Source: Streptomyces sp. D2-8 | GTDB lineage: Bacteria > Actinomycetota > Actinomycetes > Streptomycetales > Streptomycetaceae | Assembly (NCBI RefSeq): GCF_023184515.1 | Contig: NZ_JAAHBP010000026.1 | Coordinates: forward strand, 62,001-126,000 | Length of the DNA: 64,000 nt | Direction of reading: 5' to 3' | In this document: piece after piece, positions 42,337-50,108 of the stretch | Position numbering within the stretch: the first letter of the stretch is position 1 | How the letters are laid out: every line of letters begins with the position of its first letter | Translations under genes and position numbers: made by a program | The notes under the pieces: model-generated | Told to the model about the DNA's origin: nothing | Databases searched by the model: none | The model's input: only the letters and a program-made list of their open reading frames with translations

Positions 42337-42352
42337 AGTGGACTAGACCTCT
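42337..42352. promoter_or_regulatory. dre site 2 (DasR operator) upstream of nagK
   Basis: AGTGGACTAGACCTCT differs from the dre consensus AGTGGTCTAGACCACT at two symmetrical positions. It lies 28 bp before the nagK start and 18 bp, centre to centre, from site 1. DasR is the known GntR-family repressor of GlcNAc uptake and nag genes in Streptomyces. Confidence 0.75.
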
Positions 42353-42379
42353 TGCGGGTCCCCGGGTCACACTGTCCCC

Positions 42380-43321
42380 GTGAGACATGTCATCGCCCTC
42401 GACGTGGGCGGCACCGGAATGAAGGCCGCCCTGGCCGGACCGGGGGGCGAGGTACTGCACCGGGCCCGCCGGGCCACCGAGCGGGCCCAGGGACCGGACG
42501 CCGTCGTCGCGGGCATCCTCGACTTCGCCGCCGAGCTGCGCGCGTACGGGACCGAGCAGTTCGGCACGCCCGCGTCCGCCGCCGGCGTGGCCGTCCCCGG
42601 CATCGTCGACGAGGCGCACGGCATCGCCGCCTACGCGGCCAACCTCGGCTGGCGCGACGTCCCCCTGCGCGACCTGCTGACGCAGCGGCTGGGCGTCCCG
42701 GTCGCCCTCGGCCACGACGTGCGCACCGGCGGTCTCGCCGAGGGCCGGGTCGGCGCGGGCCGCGGCGCGGACCGGTTCCTGTTCGTGGCACTGGGCACCG
42801 GCATCGCGGGCGCCATCGGCGTCGACGGGCGGGTCGAGGCGGGCGCGCACGGCTTCGCGGGCGAGATCGGCCACATCGTCGTACGCCCCGGCGGGGCCCC
42901 CTGCCCGTGCGGGCAGCACGGCTGCCTGGAGCGCTTCGCCTCGGCGGCGGCCGTGAGCGAGGCCTGGGCCGCGGCCTCGGGCGACCCGGGCGCGGACGCG
43001 GCGGACTGCGCGAAGGCGGTGGACTCCGGCGACCCGAAGGCCCGGGCGGTCTGGCAGGCGGCGGTCGACGCCCTCGCCGACGGCCTGGTCACGGCCCTGA
43101 CCTTGCTGGACCCCCGCACTCTGATCGTCGGTGGCGGGCTGGCGGAGTCGGGGGAAACCCTCTTCACACCCCTGCGGGAAGCGATCCGCAGCCGCATCAC
43201 CTTCCAGAAACAGCCGTCCATCGTCCCCGCGGCGCTGGGGGATTCCGCCGGCTGCCTGGGGGCGGGCCTGCTGGCCTGGGATCTTCTGACATCGACCGAC
43301 CGTTCGGAGGTATCCACCTGA
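42380..43321 (+). CDS. nagK: ROK-family N-acetylglucosamine kinase
   Basis: A 313-aa ROK kinase. ALDVGGTGMKAAL is the ATP phosphate loop, GVAVPGIVDE, then LGTGIAGAIGVDG and the ROK zinc motif CPCGQHGCLE with the upstream GEIGH. Likely reaction: phosphorylation of GlcNAc (or a related amino sugar) to the 6-phosphate. The GTG start at 42380 lies just after dre site 2. Its TGA overlaps the nagA ATG by one base. This makes nagK-nagA a coupled operon. Confidence 0.88.
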   Translation: MRHVIALDVGGTGMKAALAGPGGEVLHRARRATERAQGPDAVVAGILDFAAELRAYGTEQFGTPASAAGVAVPGIVDEAHGIAAYAANLGWRDVPLRDLLTQRLGVPVALGHDVRTGGLAEGRVGAGRGADRFLFVALGTGIAGAIGVDGRVEAGAHGFAGEIGHIVVRPGGAPCPCGQHGCLERFASAAAVSEAWAAASGDPGADAADCAKAVDSGDPKARAVWQAAVDALADGLVTALTLLDPRTLIVGGGLAESGETLFTPLREAIRSRITFQKQPSIVPAALGDSAGCLGAGLLAWDLLTSTDRSEVST

Positions 43322-44532
43322 TGGCAACGCCCCCAGGGGCGCGGGGAACCGCGCGACCAGCCACCACGCACCCGCACCCCGCCACGGCCGGACACCCCGC
43401 CGTCCTCACCGGCGCTACCGTCGTCCTCCCGACCGAAACCGTCCACAACGGCCGGTTGATCATCGACGGCACCCGCATCACCACCACAGCCCCGGAAAAC
43501 GCCCACGTCATCGACGCAACCGGCCACTACGTGATCCCCGGCTTCGTCGACCTCCACAACCACGGCGGCGGCGGAGCCTCCTTCACCTCAGGCTCGGTCG
43601 ACGACATCCTCAAGGGCATCCACACCCACCGCCTGCACGGCACGACCACCCTGGTCGCCTCCACCGTCACCGGCGACATGGACTTCCTCACCCGGCGCGC
43701 CGGCCTGCTGAGCGAACTGGCCGAGCAGGGCGAGATCGCCGGCATCCACTTCGAGGGCCCGTTCATCTCCCCCTGCCGCAAGGGCGCCCACTCCGAGGCC
43801 CTCCTGCGCGACCCCCACCCCGCGGACGTCCGCACGCTGATCGACGCGGCCCGGGGCCGGGCGAAGATGCTCACGCTGGCCACCGAACTCCCCGGCGGCC
43901 TGGACTCCGTACGCCTCCTCGCCGACCACGGCGTGATCGCGGCGATCGGCCACACCGACGCCACGTACGAGCAGACGGTGGAGGCCATCGACGCGGGCGC
44001 CACGGTCGCCACGCACCTCTTCAACGCGATGCCGCCGCTCGGCCACCGCTCGCCCGGCCCGATCACCGCGCTCCTGGAGGACGACCGGATCACGATCGAG
44101 CTGATCAACGACGGCACACACCTGCACCCGGCGGCGCTCCAGCTGGCGTTCCACCACGCGGGCGCGGGCCGGGTCGCCTTCATCACGGACGCGATGGACG
44201 CGGCCGGTTTCGGCGACGGACGCTACTGGCTCGGCCCGCTGGAGGTGGAGGTCGCGGACGGCGTGGCCCGTCTGGTCGAGGACGGCACGATCGCCGGCTC
44301 GACCCTCACCCTGGACCGGGCCTTCAAGCGGGCGGTCACGGTCGACGGCCTGTCGGTCGAGGACGCGGTGCAGGCCCTCTCGGCGACCCCCGCCCGCCTG
44401 CTCGGCATGGCCGACACGATCGGCTCACTGGAGCCCGGGAAGTACGCCGACCTGCTGCTGCTGGACTCCGCATACGACCTCAAGGGCGTGATGCGCCGAG
44501 GCGAATGGGTGGTCGGTCCCCAACTGGGCTGA
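43321..44532 (+). CDS. nagA: N-acetylglucosamine-6-phosphate deacetylase
   Basis: A 403-aa amidohydrolase. Metal and substrate residues are in DLHNHGGGG, HFEGPFISP, IGHTDATYEQ, THLFNAM and FITDAMDAAG. Known reaction: GlcNAc-6-P to glucosamine-6-P plus acetate; it also receives GlcNAc-6-P from MurQ. The first 25 residues (PPGARGTARPATTHPHPATA) are unlike other NagA proteins and are encoded by repeat copy C. NagA similarity begins at about PAVLTGATVVLP. Confidence 0.93.
   Translation: MATPPGARGTARPATTHPHPATAGHPAVLTGATVVLPTETVHNGRLIIDGTRITTTAPENAHVIDATGHYVIPGFVDLHNHGGGGASFTSGSVDDILKGIHTHRLHGTTTLVASTVTGDMDFLTRRAGLLSELAEQGEIAGIHFEGPFISPCRKGAHSEALLRDPHPADVRTLIDAARGRAKMLTLATELPGGLDSVRLLADHGVIAAIGHTDATYEQTVEAIDAGATVATHLFNAMPPLGHRSPGPITALLEDDRITIELINDGTHLHPAALQLAFHHAGAGRVAFITDAMDAAGFGDGRYWLGPLEVEVADGVARLVEDGTIAGSTLTLDRAFKRAVTVDGLSVEDAVQALSATPARLLGMADTIGSLEPGKYADLLLLDSAYDLKGVMRRGEWVVGPQLG
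43335..43391. repeat. Copy C of the GGGGCGCGGGGAACTGCGCG family, inside the nagA start
   Basis: AGGGGCGCGGGGAACCGCGC starts at 43335, 14 bp after the nagA ATG, and continues with CCACCACGCACCCGCACCCC and CACGGCCGGA. It is about 57 bp, a multiple of three, and matches copy B at 40623. Confidence 0.75.
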
Positions 44533-44649
44533 TCCATCCCCCAGTCGGGAGACGGTGGCCGGCTCCAGGACTGGGCCGACCGCTGTCTCTTTGGCATGAT
44601 CAGGGAACGTTCACGGCAACAAGCGCGTCCCGGGGGGAGGTCGGCCCAG

Positions 44650-45579
44650 GTGATCCTCACGGTCACGCTGAACACCGCTCTCGACATCACGTACCGCGTA
44701 CGGTCCCTCAGGCCGCACGCCTCCCACCGCGTCTCCGAGGTGACGGAACGCCCCGGCGGCAAGGGCGTCAACGTGGCCCGGGTGCTCGCGGCGCTCGGGC
44801 ACGAGGTGACGGTGACGGGGTTCACGGGCGGGGCGACGGGCCGGGTCGTGCAGGAGAGGCTCGCGGCGGTACCGGGCGTGGTGGACGCGCTGGTCCCGGT
44901 CTCGGGCGCGACCCGCCGCACGGTCGCCGTGGTCGACCAGCTCACCGGCGACACCACCCAGCTGAACGAACCGGGTCCGACGGTCCTGCCCGCGGAGTGG
45001 TCGGCCTTCCAGGAGGCCTACGAGGACCTGCTCCCCTCCGCCTCGGCGATAGCCCTGTGCGGCAGCCTGCCGCCGGGCGTACCGGTGGGCGCGTACGCGG
45101 GCCTGGTCCGTACGGCCCGGGCCTTCGGGATACCGGTCCTCCTGGACACCAGCGGCGAACCCCTGCGCCGGGGCGTCGCGGCCCGCCCGGACATCATCAA
45201 GCCGAACGCCGACGAACTTGCGGAACTGACCGGCTCCCACGAGCCCCTGCGCGCCACCCAGGACGCCCGCCGCCGGGGCGCGGGCGCGGTGGTCGCGTCC
45301 CTCGGCCCCGAGGGCCTCCTCGCCGTCACCCGGGAAGGCCGCTGGCGAGCCACCCCACCGACCTCGACGCGAGGCAACCCGACAGGCGCAGGCGACTCGG
45401 TGGTCGCGGGCCTGCTGTCGGGCCTGATCGAACACCTCCCGTGGCCGGACCGCCTGGCCCGGGGGACGGCGTTGTCCGCGGCGACGGTGCAGGCACCGGT
45501 GGCCGGGGAGTTCGACCGGGGGGTGTACGAGGAACTGCTGGGGAGGGTGACGGTTTCGGGGGAGGTCAGCGCGGCTTAG
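44650..45579 (+). CDS. PfkB-family sugar kinase (1-phosphofructokinase/tagatose-6-P kinase-like)
   Basis: A 309-aa PfkB kinase. It opens ILTVTLNTALDITYRV, then GGKGVNVARVLAALGHEVT (PfkB signature 1) and PTSTRGNPTGAGDSVVAGLL (signature 2; Asp general base in GAGD). The 1-phosphofructokinase/LacC branch is likely; the phosphosugar cannot be fixed. GTG 44650 has GGGGGGAGG about ten bases upstream. It is 117 bp downstream of nagA in the same direction and could act on a product of the amino-sugar route. It is convergent with the CBM-type gene. Confidence 0.85.
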   Translation: MILTVTLNTALDITYRVRSLRPHASHRVSEVTERPGGKGVNVARVLAALGHEVTVTGFTGGATGRVVQERLAAVPGVVDALVPVSGATRRTVAVVDQLTGDTTQLNEPGPTVLPAEWSAFQEAYEDLLPSASAIALCGSLPPGVPVGAYAGLVRTARAFGIPVLLDTSGEPLRRGVAARPDIIKPNADELAELTGSHEPLRATQDARRRGAGAVVASLGPEGLLAVTREGRWRATPPTSTRGNPTGAGDSVVAGLLSGLIEHLPWPDRLARGTALSAATVQAPVAGEFDRGVYEELLGRVTVSGEVSAA

Positions 45580-45592
45580 ATTTCGGGCCGGC

Positions 45593-46546
45593 TCAGTCCT
45601 TGACCTGGCCCGCCTTCAGCCACAGCTGGTCCAGCAGGACGTTGCACTTGTCGCCCTCCGCGCAGGAGACCGTGATCGTGTTGGAGCCCTTGTTGAGGGT
45701 CGGCCAGGCGTAGGTCTTCGTCCAGCCCTTGGCGAAGTCGCCGCCCTTGGTGTGGGTGAAGTTGCCCATGTTCAGCTTGCTGCCGAACGGCTTGCCATTG
45801 ACCGTAAGGGTCATCTCCTGGTCCTCGTCCACCGTGCTGTAGCGGGCGAAGACTGTGTAGGCACCGTCCTTGGGGACACCGTTGACGGTCCAGGTGACCG
45901 AGGAACCGACCTGGTTGAGGTTCCCCACGTAGATGCCGCCGTCGGACTGGGCGCCCTTGACGTCCTGGGCGAGCGCCGCGCCGCCGCCGAGGCGCAGTGC
46001 CTTGGCGTCGATCGTCGGCAGGTCGACCTGGCTCTCGCCGGCCTTGCTGGCCGAAGGGCTCGGCTTCGACTCCTGGGACTGGGTCGGGTTCGTGCCCACC
46101 TCGTCGGACGCGTCGTCCTTGTCCTTGTCGCCGCCCAGCATGGCCACGCCGATGCCGATGACGACCGCGGCGACCACCGCGATCGCGCCGATCAGGAGGC
46201 CCTTGGTGTTCGGGCCGCGGCCACCCCGGCCGCCGCCACCGCCGCCCGACATCTGGTGCTGCGTGGTGGTCGCACCGCCCGGCAGCGTCTCCGGCGCCGC
46301 GTAGTGCGCGTTCGGCCGGTTGTAGCCACCCTGCTGCTGCGGGACCTGGCCGTAGGGCGCGGTCTGTGCGGCCTGCGACTGCTGGCCGTACGGGCGGGTG
46401 CCGACCGCCCGCACCCGGTTGACCGAGTTCGGGTAGCCGTAGCCCCCGGACGGCGGCTGGGCTCCGTTGGCCTGCCCGTCGGCGTAGAGATAGCCGAACG
46501 GGTCGTCGTCCTCGGGCGTGCTCGCGCCGTTGTTGCCGGGCGTCAT
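45593..46546 (-). CDS. Membrane-anchored protein with CBM-like C-terminal domain
   Basis: A 317-aa protein. The N-terminal 115 residues are cytoplasmic, Gly/Pro/Gln/Tyr rich. One membrane segment, GLLIGAIAVVAAVVIGIGVAML, follows. Outside the membrane a Ser/Lys-rich linker leads to a beta-rich domain of about 130 residues: GSSVTWTVNGVPKDGAYTVF, WPTLNKGSNTITVSC, ending CNVLLDQLWLKAGQVKD. This has the look of a CBM6/CBM35-like carbohydrate-binding module. Two Cys residues may form a disulfide. The start ATG 46546 is standard. Role unknown; wall glycan sensing is a guess. Confidence 0.8.
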   Translation of the reverse strand: MTPGNNGASTPEDDDPFGYLYADGQANGAQPPSGGYGYPNSVNRVRAVGTRPYGQQSQAAQTAPYGQVPQQQGGYNRPNAHYAAPETLPGGATTTQHQMSGGGGGGRGGRGPNTKGLLIGAIAVVAAVVIGIGVAMLGGDKDKDDASDEVGTNPTQSQESKPSPSASKAGESQVDLPTIDAKALRLGGGAALAQDVKGAQSDGGIYVGNLNQVGSSVTWTVNGVPKDGAYTVFARYSTVDEDQEMTLTVNGKPFGSKLNMGNFTHTKGGDFAKGWTKTYAWPTLNKGSNTITVSCAEGDKCNVLLDQLWLKAGQVKD

Positions 46547-46663
46547 CCCTTGGTCTCCTCAGTCAGGTGCGGTGCATGCGGTACACGGGTGAGTAAGCGA
46601 GCCTACCCGCTCCCAGAGACCCAAACGGGTGACTCAGACCGCATCAACTCGCTGACCTGGGCA

Positions 46664-48319
46664 TCACCCGGCACGTCTGTGTTGTTTGGGACGAGATCGT
46701 TTCTCGACGTACATCCGCTCGTCAGCGGATTTCAACACTTCGTCCGCCGTCATTCCACAGTGTGCCCATCCGATGCCGAAGCTGGCGCCCACCCGGACGG
46801 CCCGTCCCTCGGCTCGGATGGGCTGGATGATCTCGTTCCGCAGCCGGACCGCGAGGTCCTGGGCGTCGGCGCGGCCGAGACCGTCGGCGAGGATGACGAA
46901 TTCGTCACCACCGAGCCGGGCGACCGTGTCGCCGTCGCGTACGCCGTTGCTCAGCCGCCGGGCGACCTCGATGAGAACCGCGTCACCCGCGTTGTGCCCG
47001 AACCGGTCGTTGATCGACTTGAAGCCGTCGAGGTCGCAGAAGAGCACGGCGAGGCCCTTGGTGCCGTCGTCGTGGTTCCCGTCCGGGGCGACGGTGTGCA
47101 CATGGTGGTCGTAGGCGTCGTACGGCTCGGCGCTCTGCCGGAAGTCGAAGCCGGGCCCGACGACGTCGAAGGTGTGGCCGTAGGCCGCGTCGACCGACTC
47201 GACCACGGCGTGCGGGGACGCGGTGCGCTGGCACAGCCTGGCGGACAGGCGCGAGCGCAGCTCCGCGGAGTTCGGCAGGCCGGTGAGCGAGTCGTGCGAG
47301 GCGCGGTGGGCGAGCTGGAGCTCGCGGCGCTTACGCTCCTCGATGTCCTCGACGTGGGTGAGCAGGAAGCGCGGCCCGTCGGCGGCGTCCGCGACGACGC
47401 TGTTGCGCAGGCTGACCCACACGTACGTGCCGTCGCGGCGGCCGAGGCGGAGCTCCGCGCGGCCGCCCTCCGCCGAGGTGCGCAGCAGGGTGCCTATGTC
47501 CTCGGGGTGGACCAGGTCGGAGAACGAGTAGCGGCGCATCGCGGAGGCGGGCCGGCCCAGCAGTCGGCACAGCGCGTCGTTCGTGCGCAGGATGCGGCCG
47601 TGCTGGTCGCCGCCCATCTCGGCGATGGCCATGCCGGACGGCGCGTACTCGAAGGCCTGCCTGAAGCTTTCCTCGCTCGCCCGCAGCGCCTGCTGCTCCC
47701 GCTCCAGGCGGACGAGCGCGCGCTGCATGTTGGCGCGCAGCCGGGCGTTGCTGATGGCGATGGCGGCCTGGAAGGCGTACATCTGGAGCGCCTCGCGGCC
47801 CCAGGCGCCGGGGCGGCGGCCGTTGCGCGGCCGGTCCACGGAGAGCACGCCGACCAGTTCGCCGCACCCCCCGCCGCCCTGCGGTCCCGGCGCGTACATG
47901 GGCGCGAAGAGCCGGTCGGCCGGGTGCCACTCGTCCTCGAAGCGGGGGGCGGGGCCGTCGGTGTACCACTGCGGGACGTCGTCGTCGTCGAGGACCCAGC
48001 CCTCGGTGTGCGGTATGAACACCAGGTCGCCCCAGTGCTCGCCCATGCCGAGGCGGCGTTCCCAGGAGTCGCGCGAGCCGACGCGGCCGGTGATGAGGGC
48101 TTCGGCGGCGGGGTTCCCGGCGAAGGCGGCGACGACGAGGTCGCCGTCCGGCCGTACGAGGTTCACGCACGCCAGCTCGTACCCGAGGGCCGCCACGACG
48201 CCCTCCGCGACGGTCTGCAGTGTGTCCGCCAGGCTCCGGGCCGTGTTCATGTCGGCCATGACCTGGTGCAGTTGTCGCAGGGACGCAAGACGGACGTAGG
48301 GCTCCGACTCGGTCTCCAT
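46664..48319 (-). CDS. cdgB: GAF-PAS-GGDEF diguanylate cyclase, CdgB-like
   Basis: A 551-aa cyclic-di-GMP synthase. GAF domain at about residues 20-200, then a PAS domain with SEESFRQAFEYAPSGMAIAE and a PAC segment. A GGDEF domain follows, with RLGGDEF intact and RDGD five residues before it, the inhibitory I-site. There is a roughly 60-residue insert early in the GGDEF domain (after RLCQRTASPHAVVE) up to CDLDGFKSIND. The architecture matches CdgB, a BldD-controlled cyclase that affects development. A BldD-type box and a Crp-type site lie upstream. Start ATG 48319. Confidence 0.9.
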   Translation of the reverse strand: METESEPYVRLASLRQLHQVMADMNTARSLADTLQTVAEGVVAALGYELACVNLVRPDGDLVVAAFAGNPAAEALITGRVGSRDSWERRLGMGEHWGDLVFIPHTEGWVLDDDDVPQWYTDGPAPRFEDEWHPADRLFAPMYAPGPQGGGGCGELVGVLSVDRPRNGRRPGAWGREALQMYAFQAAIAISNARLRANMQRALVRLEREQQALRASEESFRQAFEYAPSGMAIAEMGGDQHGRILRTNDALCRLLGRPASAMRRYSFSDLVHPEDIGTLLRTSAEGGRAELRLGRRDGTYVWVSLRNSVVADAADGPRFLLTHVEDIEERKRRELQLAHRASHDSLTGLPNSAELRSRLSARLCQRTASPHAVVESVDAAYGHTFDVVGPGFDFRQSAEPYDAYDHHVHTVAPDGNHDDGTKGLAVLFCDLDGFKSINDRFGHNAGDAVLIEVARRLSNGVRDGDTVARLGGDEFVILADGLGRADAQDLAVRLRNEIIQPIRAEGRAVRVGASFGIGWAHCGMTADEVLKSADERMYVEKRSRPKQHRRAG

Positions 48320-48419
48320 GCTCGCCCTCCCCCCGAGTACTCGCAGCGATTCAAGGGTTCTCGTCGGCGTATCGTCCTGGCAGCTTCCCCGCCACTGAAT
48401 CACAGCGCGCTGCTCACTC

Positions 48420-48434
48420 GGTACACAGGGTCAA
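48420..48434 (-). promoter_or_regulatory. BldD box upstream of cdgB
   Basis: The minus strand reads TTGACCCTGTGTACC, matching the BldD consensus nTnACnCWGnGTnAn at 8 of 9 defined positions. It lies about 100 bp upstream of the cdgB start. BldD with cyclic-di-GMP represses sporulation genes, and cdgB is a known BldD target in S. coelicolor. Confidence 0.6.
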
Positions 48435-48448
48435 CAATTCCTGCCCCT

Positions 48449-48464
48449 TGTGACTCAAGTCACA
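48449..48464. promoter_or_regulatory. Crp-type binding site in the cdgB upstream region
   Basis: TGTGACTCAAGTCACA is a TGTGA-N6-TCACA palindrome and also fits the streptomycete Crp motif GTG-N6-G-N-CAC exactly. It lies 130 bp upstream of cdgB and 210 bp upstream of the flavin reductase. Confidence 0.6.
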
Positions 48465-48673
48465 GGCAAACCTGAACAATTGAGAGGAGTTTCTGCGTTC
48501 TTCACGTGCGTCTACCGAACGCAAACTTTGTCAGGTTGCGCACATGTATTTCCCCGGTGTCCGTCGGGAGACCGCGGACGTCCGCCGCGGGCCGGCTCGG
48601 TCGGTAGTCCTAAGACCGTGATCGGGCGGGAGTCCGATGCGGGGCGCGCGGGACGGAGATTAGCGTCTCCCGT

Positions 48674-49258
48674 GTGCCGAACACTCCCGCTGCCACGTCC
48701 CCGATCATTCCGTCGCCCGCCTCCGGGCATGCTGAGGGGGTGAGCAACGACGAGTTCCGCGCCGCCATGTCCCGGCTGGCCTCGGGCGTGGTCCTGGTGA
48801 CCGCGCAGGAGCCGCCGCTCGACCCGGACGACCCCACGGCGCCGGACGTCGAGGACGTGGGTATGACGGCCACGGCCTTCATGTCGGTGTCCCTGGACCC
48901 GCCCCTGGTCCTGGTGAGCCTGCGCGAGGGCTCCCGTATGGACGAGTTGCTGGAGGAACAGGACCTGTGGGCGGTCTCGGTCCTGTCCGAGAGCCAGCGG
49001 CACATCGCGGGCCGTTTCGCGATGAAGGGCCGCCTCAGTGACCGGCTGCTGTTCGCCGACATCCCGTACACCCGCGGCGAGTACACCGACGCCCCGCTGG
49101 TCGGCGGCGCCCTGGCCGTCCTGGAGTGCCGCACCGAGCAGCGCGTCCGGGCGGGCGATCACACCCTGGTCATCGGCCGCGTCCTGACCGCCCACGTCCC
49201 GAGCGCGGACGGCGGCCCCCTGACGCATTTCCGGGGCAGGTACCGGCAGTTGGGCTGA
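48674..49258 (+). CDS. Flavin reductase-like domain protein
   Basis: A 194-aa FMN-binding split-barrel protein. The core is FRAAMSRLASGVVLVTAQEP, MTATAFMSVSLDPPLVLVSL, FAVSVLSESQRHIAGRFA-like (here DLWAVSVLSESQRHIAGRFA), ending in HFRGRYRQLG. The family includes the NAD(P)H:FMN reductase component of two-component monooxygenases. No oxygenase partner is adjacent. Start GTG 48674 is suggested by a TAGCGT -10 ending nine bases before it, which is leaderless; GTG 48740 with GAGGGG is the main alternative. Confidence 0.82.
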   Translation: MPNTPAATSPIIPSPASGHAEGVSNDEFRAAMSRLASGVVLVTAQEPPLDPDDPTAPDVEDVGMTATAFMSVSLDPPLVLVSLREGSRMDELLEEQDLWAVSVLSESQRHIAGRFAMKGRLSDRLLFADIPYTRGEYTDAPLVGGALAVLECRTEQRVRAGDHTLVIGRVLTAHVPSADGGPLTHFRGRYRQLG

Positions 49259-49303
49259 GGAAATCGCCGGTCCGGTGGTGATCCGCCCTCCCAGGGTGCG
49301 CGC

Positions 49304-49407
49304 ATGACCAGGACCGGCCCACGCCTCGCAGAGATCACCCCCGCGAATCCCGACGCCGCCCTCGGCGTCCGCGTCCACCCCGGCCAGGAGCACACGGTCG
49401 CCCCGGC
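49304..49407 (+). pseudogene. Remnant of a GNAT acetyltransferase N-terminus
   Basis: MTRTGPRLAEITPANPDAAL then GVRVHPGQEHTVAP resembles the opening of a family of streptomycete GNAT proteins, which begin ITPxNxxAALxLRVRPEQExFVAP. After about 34 residues the similarity ends at a repeat containing CTCGAGCAGGGGG (49430-49442). The remaining acetyl-CoA motifs are absent, so this is a broken gene. Identification is from memory of the family. Confidence 0.4.
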
Positions 49408-49423
49408 ATCGACCGGTACGGCT

Positions 49424-49462
49424 CCGCTCGAGCAGGGGGACCCCATCGCCGTCGAGTCCGTC
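49424..49462. repeat. Hairpin-type short repeat, second copy
   Basis: CGGCTCCGCTCGAGCAGGGG at 49424 is close to CGGCTTCGCTCGAGCAGGGG inside the MITE-like element near 18613. Both continue with GAC and a C-run followed by ATCG. It lies at the break point of the GNAT remnant. Confidence 0.6.
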
Positions 49463-49510
49463 GCCGCCGAGCGACAGCGGGGGCCAGACGGTGGGAGTGC
49501 TCGAGCCGGC

Positions 49511-49948
49511 CTAACCCCAGTCCCGCGCGGAGCGCCCCCGCTTGGTCTCCGCGCGCTGCTTCTTCTCCCGCAGCCGGCGTTCGTTGATACCCCGGGGAAA
49601 CCGGGTCGGCTTGCGGGGCCTGGGCGGGGGTGCGGTGGCCTCGGCCAGGAGCGCGGCGAGGCGTACGGCGGCGGCCTCGCGGTTGCGCCACTGGGAGCGG
49701 TGCTCGGAGGACCGTACGGTGACGACCCCGTCGACCAGCCGCCCGGCCAGCCGCTCCAGGGCCCGCTGCTTCCACACCGGGGGCAGTGCCTCGGTCTTCG
49801 CCAGGTCGAAGCTCAGCTCGACCTTCGAGTCGCTGGTGTTGACGTGCTGCCCGCCCGGCCCCGACGACCGCGAGAAACGCCACATGAGCTCGGCCTCGGG
49901 CAGGGAGACGGAGCCGCGGATGACGTGAGGACCAGACATGCCGTCCAT
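49511..49948 (-). CDS. arfB: Peptidyl-tRNA hydrolase ArfB-type (codon-independent release factor)
   Basis: A 145-aa protein with the release-factor GGQ loop: RFSRSSGPGGQHVNTSDSKV near residue 30. There is no codon-recognition domain. The C-terminal tail, RLREKKQRAETKRG, is rich in basic residues as needed to enter the empty mRNA channel. Known role: rescue of stalled ribosomes. ATG 49948 has AGGAG about seven bases upstream. A second in-frame ATG three codons later is also possible. Confidence 0.92.
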   Translation of the reverse strand: MDGMSGPHVIRGSVSLPEAELMWRFSRSSGPGGQHVNTSDSKVELSFDLAKTEALPPVWKQRALERLAGRLVDGVVTVRSSEHRSQWRNREAAAVRLAALLAEATAPPPRPRKPTRFPRGINERRLREKKQRAETKRGRSARDWG

Positions 49949-50052
49949 GTTCCCGCTCCTGTCCCGTCCACGTCACCCGAATAATCGCGAGTAAAGAAAG
50001 TAAAGGAGCTGGAACCTCGCGTACCCCTCTCCACGTTCATGGGGGTAGCTGT

Positions 50053-50080
50053 AGCTTCTTTGCCGCAGCTTCTTTGCCGC
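50053..50080. repeat. 14-bp tandem duplication in the terD leader
   Basis: AGCTTCTTTGCCGC occurs twice without a gap, at 50053-50066 and 50067-50080. It lies 29 bp before the terD ATG and may be inside the 5' UTR or promoter. Both copies are identical. Confidence 0.85.
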
Positions 50081-50108
50081 ACGTAAACGAGGGAAGGGAC
50101 TCCCAACA

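Noticed and set aside
45752..48475. 907-aa plus-strand open frame
   Set aside because: Antisense of the CBM-type and diguanylate cyclase genes; shadow frame.
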